Shown: piece by piece, positions 42,806 through 51,160 of the stretch
How the letters are laid out: each line of letters opens with the position of its first letter
How positions within the stretch are numbered: position 1 is the stretch's first letter
Origin: Enterococcus termitis
GTDB lineage: Bacteria; Bacillota; Bacilli; Lactobacillales; Enterococcaceae
Length of the DNA stretch: 64,000 nucleotides
Assembly: GCF_001730305.1 (NCBI RefSeq)
Contig: NZ_MIJY01000005.1
Coordinates: 1 to 64,000 of the forward strand
Direction of reading: 5' to 3'
Made by a program: the position numbers and the translations under genes
Notes under the pieces: generated by a model
What the model was told of the DNA's origin: nothing
Database searches by the model: none
Seen by the model: the letters and a program-made list of their open reading frames with translations, nothing else

Positions 42806-43417
42806 TCACGGTACTATCTTAAGTTGATCGCAAGTGTCGTTCAGTATACTTTCAAATACTTGTTCACGATTATATGAAGTAACATGGTACATTCGGTTGT
42901 TCTTTTCAAAATAATGAAGTGCATCTTTATTAGCTTGCAGCGCACAATCAAATTTATATTGTAATTCATCACTACTCTTGTGGAATGTCCAGTCTGCTTC
43001 ATTGTCATTAATTCTCACTTGCTGAATTAATTCTTGTGTTGTATATTCTGTATCATGTAATAAATTTATCATCATTAATTTGTTTAGTTGGTATTCCTTT
43101 ATTATTTGATCAAAATGTCTAGGATCATATATTGCATGCGCTGATTCAAAAATAAAATTCTGTTTTTCATATTGCTTTTTCGACAATTTTTTAATCGTGT
43201 AAGCTATCATTTCTCGGCATGTATCACTAAACTCTAGTTCTTTCCATTTTTCAAACGATCGGTCTCCTCCACTCTGTTTATCTTTCCATGCATCGATAAA
43301 CGGATCAAAAGGAACCAAAGAATAATTCAAATTGCTATCGTTTAGGACTCTATACATTGCTTTTGCTAATGTTGATTTTCCCACTCGACTAACGCCAGTA
43401 ATCATTATATTTGACAT
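42806..43417 (-). CDS. P-loop nucleotide kinase-like protein
   Basis: MITGVSRVGKSTLAKAMYRV is a canonical Walker A motif at the N-terminus. A likely Walker B/LID region follows (FIFESAHAIYDP; NKLMMINLLHD). At 203 residues it fits uridylate/adenylate-kinase-type P-loop proteins. GGAAGGAA precedes ATG 43417. It belongs to the accessory gene train with possible nucleotide functions. Confidence 0.7.
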   Translation of the reverse strand: MSNIMITGVSRVGKSTLAKAMYRVLNDSNLNYSLVPFDPFIDAWKDKQSGGDRSFEKWKELEFSDTCREMIAYTIKKLSKKQYEKQNFIFESAHAIYDPRHFDQIIKEYQLNKLMMINLLHDTEYTTQELIQQVRINDNEADWTFHKSSDELQYKFDCALQANKDALHYFEKNNRMYHVTSYNREQVFESILNDTCDQLKIVP

Positions 43418-43448
43418 AAAAACATTCCTTCCCCAAAAACGTCAGTTA

Positions 43449-43616
43449 TCACTCTTCCTTAAAAAGAAACAAATCCATCATTTCCCAAACCAAAATAAAT
43501 AAAGCGATAAATAATGTATAGTCTATATTGATCTTACTAATCATTGTAGTTAACGAAATCAATACTTGATTTACACTTTCAATACATTGTCTTAAGAAAT
43601 TTAGAGACGTAATCAT
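43449..43616 (-). CDS. Small membrane protein
   Basis: The 55-residue product (MITSLNFLRQCIESVNQVLI...) has a C-terminal helix (YTLFIALFILVWEMMDLFLF). AAGAAGGAAAATGA precedes ATG 43616; a nearby ATG opens only a 13-codon frame. Confidence 0.65.
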   Translation of the reverse strand: MITSLNFLRQCIESVNQVLISLTTMISKINIDYTLFIALFILVWEMMDLFLFKEE

Positions 43617-43657
43617 TCATTTTCCTTCTTTCTTCGATCTATCAAAAACAGGCTCCT

Positions 43658-44188
43658 TTATGTTAATTTTATGATTTCATTAGCCATAGTAGTTTTATTT
43701 TTGTTATACGGCCTCTCGACTAAGTAGGTGTATAAGTTCGCTTTACCAGAAAGATAATCAATATAATAATCATTATCTTCTACTATTGTGTTAACTTTAT
43801 ATAAGTCCAAAAATGGTGTTTTATCTTGTTCATTCGTTAAGACTAATTTGTTGAAGTAAACCTTATTTCGTTTTAACCACCTTAAAGTAGCATCATATCC
43901 ATAACTAAATCGTTTTGATAAGATTATAACAGCGTCATATTCTTCACTGATTTGATTAACTTTCTTTATTGCAGCGATATCAGGATCAGCGTTGTCATAA
44001 AACAAATCGATTGTTTTTTTGTCCCAAATAGCTCGTTCCTCATCTTCAGTTATTGATAAGGCTTTTGCAACATTATAATCTATCAAATCATGTGGTAATA
44101 TTGGTCGGCCCAGTTTTGCTGAATAGATAGCACATTCTAAATCATTGCCTGTTAATGTACCATCTATATCTATTGCAATTGTTTTCAT
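43658..44188 (-). CDS. HAD-superfamily hydrolase, 5'-nucleotidase-like
   Basis: The 176-residue protein starts MKTIAIDIDGTLT (HAD motif I, DxDGT). Motif II appears as VIILSKRFSYGYD and motif III/IV as VEDNDYYIDYL. The size and order fit the small deoxynucleotidase-type HAD group. It lies upstream of the two kinase-like genes, so a role in nucleotide turnover on the element is plausible. Confidence 0.75.
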   Translation of the reverse strand: MKTIAIDIDGTLTGNDLECAIYSAKLGRPILPHDLIDYNVAKALSITEDEERAIWDKKTIDLFYDNADPDIAAIKKVNQISEEYDAVIILSKRFSYGYDATLRWLKRNKVYFNKLVLTNEQDKTPFLDLYKVNTIVEDNDYYIDYLSGKANLYTYLVERPYNKNKTTMANEIIKLT

Positions 44189-44233
44189 GTAATATTTCCT
44201 CCTTCTGTATAACTAAACACTTTGTCTGCAGTG

Positions 44234-44887
44234 TCATTTCTTTGGATCTAATATTTTATAAAGTTTCTCAATCAGTGCACCTGTTTTTATTTTATACAGG
44301 GTTCGTTGATTTACTATTTCTTTATATTTTCTCTCAGAAACGCTTTCCACCTCAAAATCAAAAAATTTACACATCCTACAACTATTTTCCGTAACTCCGA
44401 CTGCATATACGTTTTCTGGTAATTTCATCTGGTGGAAATTATGGTACAAAATATCTTTTAATGCTAAAGTTAATTTTTTTAGGAGTTTTACACTCCCTTG
44501 GTACTTCTCGGAAACTGCAATAACATTAATGTATAAATTATTGTCCAAATAACTCTCATTACGACCGTTATATTTAACTCGCAAATCGGATAATGATAAA
44601 CCAACTTTGTGATAATAATCGTCTTGCAATAAGATATCAGCATTAGCTTTCAACAAGTAACAGCTTATATAAGCAACTGGTCGATTATTTACATAGATCA
44701 ATCGAGTCAATTCTCCGTAGTTCAATAAATCAATCGCAAAATCCTTTTCTTTTTCCTCTGAAAAAAAAGACCAGTTTTCTTTATCAGTTTTTTGTACGAC
44801 CGAATACATATCTTTTATGTAGCAAAAATCCTTACTGTACTCAGGTCTAACTATAGTAATGTTCCATTGTTTTTTACCTTTAATCAT
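44234..44887 (-). CDS. GNAT-like acetyltransferase
   Basis: The 217-residue protein has a GNAT-like layout: RLIYVNNRPVAYISCYLLKA, then LYINVIAVSEKYQGSVKLLK where the acetyl-CoA loop should be (without the usual Q/RxxGxG/A), then CRMCKFFDFEVES. It may be a degenerate family member. AAGAAGGATT precedes the ATG. It overlaps the upstream membrane protein gene by 8 bases. Confidence 0.55.
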   Translation of the reverse strand: MIKGKKQWNITIVRPEYSKDFCYIKDMYSVVQKTDKENWSFFSEEKEKDFAIDLLNYGELTRLIYVNNRPVAYISCYLLKANADILLQDDYYHKVGLSLSDLRVKYNGRNESYLDNNLYINVIAVSEKYQGSVKLLKKLTLALKDILYHNFHQMKLPENVYAVGVTENSCRMCKFFDFEVESVSERKYKEIVNQRTLYKIKTGALIEKLYKILDPKK

Positions 44888-45080
44888 TTTTAATCCTTCT
44901 TTCTTTTCGCCAATTTCTTATCTTTAATATGCCTATTAACGTTAGTAAATACATCAATACAGCTGATAAAAAACTTGTTATCACAGTGAGTTTACTCAAA
45001 TAAATTATTGCTGCAAATATTATTCCAACAGAAATCAGTATTATTGACCATATTGAATTCATTTCATATTTCTTTTTCAT
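44880..45080 (-). CDS. Small two-helix membrane protein
   Basis: 66 residues: a short basic N-terminus, helices at about 10-28 and 32-50, and a basic tail (KIRNWRKERRIKND). It overlaps the next gene. Function unknown. Confidence 0.65.
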   Translation of the reverse strand: MKKKYEMNSIWSIILISVGIIFAAIIYLSKLTVITSFLSAVLMYLLTLIGILKIRNWRKERRIKND

Positions 45081-45117
45081 TAACTAGCTTTCCTCCTGAA
45101 ATTTGAATTTGTTATTA

Positions 45118-45645
45118 CTATTTTTCATATTTTTCGCACCAAAGTTCTTTATCCCAATACATCCTATCTAACTCACTCATGCTCTCATAGGATTCCCAAT
45201 TTAGAGATTCTTTGTGGACCAACTTTATAAAATCAGTATTATACATAGCTTCTAAACAACGTTCCTTATCTTGCTCGTTAAGTCTGCAATATGCAGCGAA
45301 TGAAAACCAGGTACTTGGTTCATTTTCTTCGGTTTCTCTTTCCTTATTTACAGCCTTCTTTTTCCAATAAATCGTTAATAATGCGCAAGGCAGTATGAAG
45401 ATTGTAGCAATTGGCAGCCAGAAATCATGTTTCAATAGACCATAAGAGCACCAAACTAATGTATTCAGTGCCACGAGCTTTTGTGTCCCTATACTAATGA
45501 TTCTTAACGCTTTTGGATCATGGCGATTCAACCAAATCTGTTTTGCTTGAGGAATCCACAAGATTATACTTGTCACATTTCCTGTGATTCCCAAGACTAG
45601 AAGTAACCATTCCAAAAATTCTTGTAAAAAAATACTTTTTATCAT
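45118..45645 (-). CDS. SemiSWEET/PQ-loop-like membrane protein with soluble extension
   Basis: The first 95 residues hold three helices with WIPQAKQIW (PQ-loop) and LVWCSYGLLKHDFWLPIATI, the SemiSWEET sugar transporter pattern. An 80-residue acidic soluble tail follows, unusual for the family. I start at ATG 45645 (AAAGGAAGAATT upstream), 6 codons inside the longest frame. Confidence 0.65.
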   Translation of the reverse strand: MIKSIFLQEFLEWLLLVLGITGNVTSIILWIPQAKQIWLNRHDPKALRIISIGTQKLVALNTLVWCSYGLLKHDFWLPIATIFILPCALLTIYWKKKAVNKERETEENEPSTWFSFAAYCRLNEQDKERCLEAMYNTDFIKLVHKESLNWESYESMSELDRMYWDKELWCEKYEK

Positions 45646-45708
45646 AATTCTTCCTTTCATCATAAGAGTTGATTCTAATAGGTACCATAAATAGAAAAAG
45701 TACTTACT

Positions 45709-46234
45709 CTAAACCCACTGAATTGGTTGTTTTTTTAATGAATCAATATTAAAACAAACCCAGCAACATCCTTTATTAAAATTTGTACTATGACCAATGA
45801 ACTTGATTCTCTTTTTAAAGATCAGAATAGCCAATTTTTCTTTGTGGTGCTCAAACATTTCTGCTCTTTTTTCCGTTTCTAAAGTCGCTAACGGTAACAA
45901 TAAGGCAAAAGATCTTATTTTACCTTGATCAACCAACTCAAAGCTTCTTTTAATAATTTCGTTTTGAAGACTGAAAGGAGGATTACTTATCATTAAGTCG
46001 CATTCTCTAGGTGGCTCTGTAGAAAACTACATCATCAAATAAATGAGTAGCTTTATACTTGAGTTTTAATTCTTCTGCTTGTAGTTTAAACTGACTATCA
46101 TAGTTGTTGAAGGGTAACCAAATATTTTTGAACGAATATACATCAATTAGTTGGTATATGTTTTCCACTACCCATCTAGGTGTTGCCACATGATCTTTAT
46201 CAATAATTTTATTCTGTTCATATAGATCCGCTAT
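45709..46234 (-). pseudogene. DNA N6-adenine methyltransferase, frameshifted and with ATA at the start
   Basis: Two frames together make one protein: VATPRWVVENIYQLIDVYSF...THLFDDVV, then TEPPRECDLMISNPPFSLQN...GHSTNFNKGCCWVCFNI. The catalytic NPPF motif is intact. A single extra base near 46020 splits the gene. At the 5' end GGGAGGAG is followed by ATA GCG GAT, suggesting the original ATG became ATA (46232-46234). The family is common on Gram-positive conjugative elements, often as anti-restriction. Programmed frameshifting cannot be excluded. Confidence 0.8.
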
Positions 46235-46464
46235 CCTTGACTCCTCCCTTCATACTTACTAAACGCTTTAAATGGCCTCCAGAAAATACCTAAAGTCCTA
46301 CTATGGGCCCTCTTCTCTTCATTAAATTTAAGTATGGCTTGTTGTCGCTCGCCTTCTATTGAATCCTCTTGGGTCTAGACCGTTCATTGATGGTTTATAA
46401 CTTTTCTTTTTTTTGAGCAACTTCTATTATTACCTTTGGATCAGATTTCCCCCTAAGTATTTCT

Positions 46465-46578
46465 TCAAAAGGGGAAGTTATCATCTGATATATCGATTGT
46501 CGACCCGTCACTATTAAATTGATCAACACTTTTACCAAAGTTTGGTAGATCATCTCCATTTTTCTGTTTTCTCTCGAA
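46465..46578 (-). pseudogene. C-terminal remnant of single-strand DNA-binding protein
   Basis: A 37-codon frame ends ...DGSTIDISDDNFPF, the conserved acidic tail of SSB proteins that binds partner proteins. The OB-fold is absent. It overlaps the end of the C5 methyltransferase gene, which may have replaced the rest of ssb. Confidence 0.7.
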
Positions 46579-46588
46579 AGAAGTGATC

Positions 46589-48454
46589 CTAAGCTGCTAT
46601 TTCAGATTCAAAGTCTTTATTTAGTAGTTCTATCTGTTCTACAAATGGACCATCTGGACAGTGTTCTGGTAGATTTGCTTTTACTAATGCTTTTGGTATC
46701 TGCGGAACCACCATATTTCCAATTCTAGCTACCTGTTTTTGTTTACTGATCGTTTTACCATTTGCATCTCTATCAAGAATGTAAGATTCTGACACGCCTT
46801 GAGCTAATGCCAATTCGTGTGGTTGAATCATTCTTAGGGTTATATCTACAATTCGATAATTCACCCCATGTATTTGTATTAACCCAAATCGATCTCTAGT
46901 AGGAATTGTATGCAAAGGTGAATCGACTGATTGCCCGTCATCACTCCCATAGTATTTTATTAAAAATGACGAATTTTGTTCTTGAATTGTTCCAGAGATA
47001 CCGTGTTTTCTCATGAATTCTTCCACCTGGAGACTATTGCCAACATTACCATTCAGCCGACTAATACATTTCAATCTAAAGAGACGAGTCGAACTATAAA
47101 ACAATGCGGAAATAATATGGCCGACTCTAATCAATTCTTTATCTGATTTAACTTGAGTAGATATTTTTTGAAGTTTGGCAGAAACTAAACTATGGTGATC
47201 AACTTGTGTGATTGTATCCATAGGATCTCTTAAGTCAATGCCAGCTCCTTTATAATTCCCTCCATAATGCTTAGAGAGAAATACAGTCATTAACGAATGG
47301 TGATTACTTTTCGCAGTGATTGTCCCTAGGGGTTTGTTGATATCAGTTCCTGTACTTTGTCCATAATCTTCCTTAATCCAAGCAGTAGCTAGACCAAATT
47401 TATTTCCTCCACTTGTAATTGTTCCAAATGGATTATTTAAATCTAATACTCGTTTTCCTTCTGGATCACCATACCCCATCTGAATGAACGATGGTATACC
47501 AGCAGACGATTGATCACTTTTATGTGCTTTAGTTAAAAACGGATCATTATTCTCAACAACAAACTTTTTTAATCCACGAGCAATGCGTTTCATCGTAGAT
47601 TCTTTTAATGGTTTATCTCTATTGAAGATAGATTTGCTTTCTAGAGAAAAATCAATTACTTCTTTAGCAGCACGATAAGGAAGCAGCTTACCTTCTTGTA
47701 CTTCCTGACTATCTCGTGGTCCATGCGTAGCCTCTGGCCAAACAATCGGCTCTCCATCTGACCGTGCTATCAGAAAAAGTCTCTTTCTTGTGGTAGGTGT
47801 TCCATAATCACATGCCTTCAAGATACGAAACTCCACCTCATACCCTAGCCTTTCCAACGTTTGAATAAATTTTTTAAATATCATACCTTTCTTTTTGGGA
47901 TCTGGTTCTTCTAATTGATTCTCTTTCGGCACTACTTCTCCTGGTGAAGCCACTCGATTAACATTTTTCCACTCTTTTTTCTTTTCATCATAAACTCTGA
48001 CAATCTCCTTTGTTTTAACTCGTCCGGTTTCCGGATCTCTAATTGCTCGCAGCTGACCCCAAGTTGTAAATTCCATTACATTTTCTAACATAATGACACG
48101 AGGTTTAACTTTGGCTGCCCATCTCATAGCAACCCATGCTAACCCTCTAATGTTCTTACTAACTGGAGTTGCACCTTTCGCAATACTAAAATGTTTACAG
48201 TCAGGAGAAAACCAGGCAAGAGCAACAGGCTTACCAGCTGTAGCTTTTATTGGGTCAACTTCAAAAACATCTTCGCAGTAGTGTTTCACGTTTGGGTGAT
48301 TGGCTACGTGGGTGGCAATAGCATCTTTATCATGATTAATCGCAATGTCGATCGATCGTTTGATTCCACTTTCTATTCCTTCAGTTGCACCTCCACCTCC
48401 GCAGAAATTATCTACAAATAGTTCAAGGAGAGCTTTCTTCTTTTTTCGTTTCAT
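46589..48454 (-). CDS. DNA (cytosine-5) methyltransferase
   Basis: The 621-residue enzyme has the AdoMet-binding N-terminus (ELFVDNFCGGGGATEGIESG, motif I), WFSPDCKHFSIAKG (motif IV with Cys but SPDC in place of the usual PCQ), MLENVMEF (motif VI) and DYGTPTTRKRLFLIARSDG (motif VIII), followed by a long variable and target-recognition region and late motifs (ITLRMIQPHELALAQG; VARIGNMVVPQIPKAL). No cognate endonuclease is visible, so it is probably an orphan, protective enzyme. It is coupled to the upstream membrane protein gene by ATGA. Confidence 0.92.
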   Translation of the reverse strand: MKRKKKKALLELFVDNFCGGGGATEGIESGIKRSIDIAINHDKDAIATHVANHPNVKHYCEDVFEVDPIKATAGKPVALAWFSPDCKHFSIAKGATPVSKNIRGLAWVAMRWAAKVKPRVIMLENVMEFTTWGQLRAIRDPETGRVKTKEIVRVYDEKKKEWKNVNRVASPGEVVPKENQLEEPDPKKKGMIFKKFIQTLERLGYEVEFRILKACDYGTPTTRKRLFLIARSDGEPIVWPEATHGPRDSQEVQEGKLLPYRAAKEVIDFSLESKSIFNRDKPLKESTMKRIARGLKKFVVENNDPFLTKAHKSDQSSAGIPSFIQMGYGDPEGKRVLDLNNPFGTITSGGNKFGLATAWIKEDYGQSTGTDINKPLGTITAKSNHHSLMTVFLSKHYGGNYKGAGIDLRDPMDTITQVDHHSLVSAKLQKISTQVKSDKELIRVGHIISALFYSSTRLFRLKCISRLNGNVGNSLQVEEFMRKHGISGTIQEQNSSFLIKYYGSDDGQSVDSPLHTIPTRDRFGLIQIHGVNYRIVDITLRMIQPHELALAQGVSESYILDRDANGKTISKQKQVARIGNMVVPQIPKALVKANLPEHCPDGPFVEQIELLNKDFESEIAA

Positions 48455-48693
48455 TGAAGCATCCCCCTTGATTTTTTTGAGACTGCAGAGTATTTAATCT
48501 TTAGTTGTATAATTCCTGATACTAAAGCGGAAAGGATAGATACAACCAGAGCATTTCGAGATAAAAAGTCTACTGGATCAAAAATGTAGTTTCCATAAGT
48601 ACCCACATGTGCCGAAAAAAGCAGCACGATCAATGTGATAGATACCTGGAGAAAATGTACAGCTAAATACATGAGATTAGTTAAAATCCTCAT
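48451..48693 (-). CDS. Small membrane protein
   Basis: 80 residues with two hydrophobic segments (VHFLQVSITLIVLLFSAHVG; LVVSILSALVSGIIQL). Its stop overlaps the methyltransferase start. Function unknown. Confidence 0.65.
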   Translation of the reverse strand: MRILTNLMYLAVHFLQVSITLIVLLFSAHVGTYGNYIFDPVDFLSRNALVVSILSALVSGIIQLKIKYSAVSKKSRGMLQ

Positions 48694-48784
48694 CTAATTC
48701 ACTCCTATTCATCTATTATCATTGCCTGCTACTTATATATTTGATATAGTAATTATTAGTAACAGACATAACGTTTTGCGCGTT

Positions 48785-49045
48785 TTATTTGTTGCTTTGG
48801 CGCTTACTTTGTTCGAGCAAAGTAGGTGCTTTTTTTTCCCGGAAAAATAACTCTTCAACCCCAACATCTAATTCTTCCGCTATATCAAATGCTAACTGAA
48901 GGGGCGGTATATACTTTCCTCTTTCAATACTCTTCACTGATAATCTTGAAATTTCTAGTCTTTTTGCTAGTTCATTTTGACTCATATTTTTCGCGGTTCT
49001 TACTTCTAACACACGATTTACTATTTCTCTTCTAATCTTGGCCAA
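48785..49045 (-). CDS. XRE-family transcriptional regulator
   Basis: A Cro/CI-type helix-turn-helix is clear (AKNMSQNELAKRLEISRLSV, KSIERGKYIPPLQLAFDIAE), followed by a short basic tail. The 86-residue size is typical. It lies upstream of the methyltransferase operon and may regulate it. Confidence 0.9.
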   Translation of the reverse strand: MAKIRREIVNRVLEVRTAKNMSQNELAKRLEISRLSVKSIERGKYIPPLQLAFDIAEELDVGVEELFFREKKAPTLLEQSKRQSNK

Positions 49046-49076
49046 CTCATTTCACCTTCTTTCTTTAAATATCAAT

Positions 49077-49110
49077 GAATGTGCCATCAGCTCTCTCTAA
49101 TGGCACATTC
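49077..49110. terminator. Terminator before the XRE gene
   Basis: GAATGTGCCAT pairs with ATGGCACATTC (11 bp, 12-base loop). It ends the transcript coming from the thermonuclease operon. Confidence 0.8.
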
Positions 49111-49132
49111 AATACTTCGCTTTCTAAAAATA

Positions 49133-49753
49133 TTAAAGTGTCATCTGTTGATCTTCTTGAAGTTCTTCTTCCTGATAAGTTTCCAGGTTATTCTGATTCG
49201 ACTCTTTCACATACACATATTCATTGATTAATTTAGAAAGCTGATCTGACCGCACTGTGTTATTCATATTCACATGAATATCATTATCTAGTGCGTCCTT
49301 TAATGGAACTGCATCAAAATGATCTAAGCTATTAACGGACTCGATTTCTCGTGCCAAATCATCACTATTTTCTGCATAAATGACATCAAATGAGTAGCCA
49401 GCTTCAGTTACCGTTACATAATAGCTGTTCATTTCGCTCTCGATTTCACCTATTTCTTTTTTTCCATACTGTTTTTCTGACGCTTTAATTTTTTCGTTCA
49501 ACTCAAGAGTAGTTCCTAAATTTTTAACAATGTTATTAAGAGACTGCATCGACTCGTCCACATGAATATAGCTTTCATCTGTCTTCTGCTGCAATTCATC
49601 AAAAATAGTTTCGTTATTCTGATTAGCAAGAGAAGCTTCATCATATCTATATAACTCATCTGATATGTTTTGTCTGATAACTTCTAATTTTTCAACTTCA
49701 CTTTTTACATTTTCAATCACTTGTTTTAATAATTTTTCATTCGTTATATCCAT
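49133..49753 (-). CDS. Coiled-coil protein of the conjugation block, unknown function
   Basis: 206 residues: coiled coil (about 1-105), a small alpha/beta part (YYVTVTEAGYSFDVIYAENS, then DDLAREIESVNSLDHFDAV) and an acidic tail. The middle resembles LPD/DUF4316-like modules of conjugative-element proteins, like the product of 59559-60509 (EIIYAENEKELSEKYPE). It starts 3 bases after the thermonuclease stop. Confidence 0.55.
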   Translation of the reverse strand: MDITNEKLLKQVIENVKSEVEKLEVIRQNISDELYRYDEASLANQNNETIFDELQQKTDESYIHVDESMQSLNNIVKNLGTTLELNEKIKASEKQYGKKEIGEIESEMNSYYVTVTEAGYSFDVIYAENSDDLAREIESVNSLDHFDAVPLKDALDNDIHVNMNNTVRSDQLSKLINEYVYVKESNQNNLETYQEEELQEDQQMTL

Positions 49754-49756
49754 TAA

Positions 49757-50362
49757 TTAATTCCTCTTTTCATAGTTGTAGCCGTGATTTGTCACATAAC
49801 CATCAATGCTCCAAATACCGACTTTATTATTTTTTGCTATCTCCGCACTCTTTTCTAGTGTCGATAAAAACCTCACATTATTAGAATCATAAACAGCAAC
49901 TCTCGCTAGGCCTTCTTTCACAAGAATATCCTGAAGGAGTTCTCCGTCTACAAATACATAAGATAATAGACGCTTGCTATCTGTCATATCTGTTGGATTT
50001 CCTTTATCGATCATCAATTCAATAATATTTGCCTGTTCAAGCAGTTCTTTAGTCCGATTACTGGCTTCTTTACCAAACGGTTGAACATCCAACCCCCTTT
50101 TCACAGTTTCAGGTGTATCAATTAATAAATATCTAGTAACTACACTTGTATCATTTATGATAAATTCCGTGGTATCACCATCTATAAAACGAGAAACTTC
50201 AACTGAAATTTTTGTTTCTTTCGGTAGGTCACTGTACTTATTTTCTTGTACTGTTTTATTGTTAAAGTTGACTTTATCCTTTATCTCCTTAGAAACTTGA
50301 CTACATCCCGTAGAAAAAAATACAAGTAACAACCCGATAATAATTATCTTAAGCTTTTTCAT
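49757..50362 (-). CDS. Thermonuclease (SNase-like) lipoprotein
   Basis: A lipobox (FFSTGC) is followed by the SNase fold: VSRFIDGDTTEFIIND (metal-binding Asp), VTRYLLIDTPET (catalytic Arg and Glu), SKRLLSYVFVDGELLQDILV (second catalytic Arg) and GLARVAVYD. All catalytic residues are present. Surface nucleases of this type occur on conjugative elements of Gram-positive bacteria. Its start overlaps the stop of the upstream membrane gene (ATGA). Confidence 0.9.
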   Translation of the reverse strand: MKKLKIIIIGLLLVFFSTGCSQVSKEIKDKVNFNNKTVQENKYSDLPKETKISVEVSRFIDGDTTEFIINDTSVVTRYLLIDTPETVKRGLDVQPFGKEASNRTKELLEQANIIELMIDKGNPTDMTDSKRLLSYVFVDGELLQDILVKEGLARVAVYDSNNVRFLSTLEKSAEIAKNNKVGIWSIDGYVTNHGYNYEKRN

Positions 50363-50688
50363 TTTGCTTTTACTCCTAAGTTAGCTCTATTTGACATTCC
50401 TGTTGCTGTTCGAATGATTGATAGTACAAACCACCCTAAAGTAACGATCATCACTAGTTTGCTAAAGAACATTAACAAAGGAAATCCTAAAAAAATAAGA
50501 AAACCAATCATCAAGGAATGTTTAAGAATAAGCCCTATCACTGCGAACAACACGCAAAAGAACACTATGACGAAAAAGACTTTTGACCATCCGTTCATGT
50601 CATAAAAGATATGATCACTTCCCTGACTGATACCTTTTGATAATTGACTAACTACCATTAAAAATAGAACTTTACTAATTTCTAGCAT
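50359..50688 (-). CDS. Small polytopic membrane protein of the conjugation block
   Basis: 109 residues with three hydrophobic helices (about 5-20, 35-60, 62-93). AAAGGAGGTAAT lies upstream. First gene after a consensus promoter; it could be a T4SS membrane component, but no family is recognised. Confidence 0.65.
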   Translation of the reverse strand: MLEISKVLFLMVVSQLSKGISQGSDHIFYDMNGWSKVFFVIVFFCVLFAVIGLILKHSLMIGFLIFLGFPLLMFFSKLVMIVTLGWFVLSIIRTATGMSNRANLGVKAK

Positions 50689-50711
50689 GATTATTACCTC
50701 CTTTTTCTAAA

Positions 50712-50740
50712 ATTATATTCCTTTTCCTCTTCCATGTCAA
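50712..50740 (-). promoter_or_regulatory. Promoter of the 50.7-49.1 kb operon
   Basis: On the minus strand TTGACA (50735-50740), 17 bases, TATAAT (50712-50717). The bases around and upstream of the -35 (GTCAATATAAACATG on the plus strand, 50736-50750) recur at 60554-60568 before another promoter. Confidence 0.85.
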
Positions 50741-50783
50741 TATAAACATGATTATATTATCGTGTGTTTATTTCCGCATTTTA

Positions 50784-50812
50784 TTGCATCAAGAAAATAT
50801 TGTTGCTATAAT
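50784..50812 (+). promoter_or_regulatory. Promoter of the 105-residue gene
   Basis: TTGCAT at 50784-50789, 17 bases, TATAAT at 50807-50812. It is divergent from the operon promoter. Confidence 0.8.
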
Positions 50813-50829
50813 GACCTTGAGGTGATTTT

Positions 50830-51147
50830 ATGGAAATAGAAGTTTTTCTTAATCAACTAAAGAACGACGGAAAAATCAACGATCTATTAGACTATTTTTC
50901 AACTGATGAATATAAATCCTACCTCTCTGATTGGTGTAATGAAAATCTTTTAGTCAAACAAGAAGCAATGAAAATCACAGGGCAATCTCTTCGTGGTATT
51001 ACACAGTCACTAGAGAAGCTGCCAGCTTTCTACTTAAAAGATATTCGAAAAACAAATCAAGGAAATGGACTAACACGTCTTTATTTAAAAAAGGATATCG
51101 AAAATTATGCAAAAACAATGAAAAAAGGACCTAAGAAAAAATCTTAG
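50830..51147 (+). CDS. Small basic protein, possible regulator of the conjugation block
   Basis: The 105-residue protein has an acidic N-terminus and a very basic C-terminus (MKKGPKKKS). The middle (VKQEAMKITGQSLRGITQSL, then RLYLKKDIENY) could form a helix-turn-helix, but I cannot name a family. It lies alone on the plus strand opposite a shared-sequence promoter, a common place for a repressor. GAGGTG precedes the ATG. Confidence 0.6.
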   Translation: MEIEVFLNQLKNDGKINDLLDYFSTDEYKSYLSDWCNENLLVKQEAMKITGQSLRGITQSLEKLPAFYLKDIRKTNQGNGLTRLYLKKDIENYAKTMKKGPKKKS

Positions 51148-51160
51148 TTCCTTTTTCTTT

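Larger units (their letters stand above)
36924..43660 (-). repeat. Intercistronic hairpin motif, about 14 copies
   Basis: In transcript sense the best copy is TAAAACGACGGTTTTTGGGA. Copies (plus coordinates): 36930-36945, 37494-37509, 37780-37796, 38071-38085, 38881-38895, 39328-39342, 40191-40205, 40595-40608, 41119-41133, 41327-41342, 42193-42209, 42793-42806, 43435-43448, 43644-43660. In most copies the leading TAA is the stop codon of one gene, or lies within a few bases of it, and the ribosome-binding site of the next gene follows within about 25 bases. AAAAC-GACG-GTTTT forms a small hairpin. Variants keep the pairing (AAAAT-AACG-ATTTT at 42793; AAAAAC-AATG-GTTTTT at 42193). Confidence 0.85.

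Noticed and set aside
36924-43660. CRISPR array
   Set aside because: The repeats are short, imperfect, separated by whole genes and coincide with stop codons and ribosome-binding sites; no spacers or cas genes.
36924-43660. The hairpin motif as ordinary intrinsic terminators
   Set aside because: The stem is only about five A-T-rich pairs and is followed by GGGA and an RBS rather than a T tract, so termination is unlikely.
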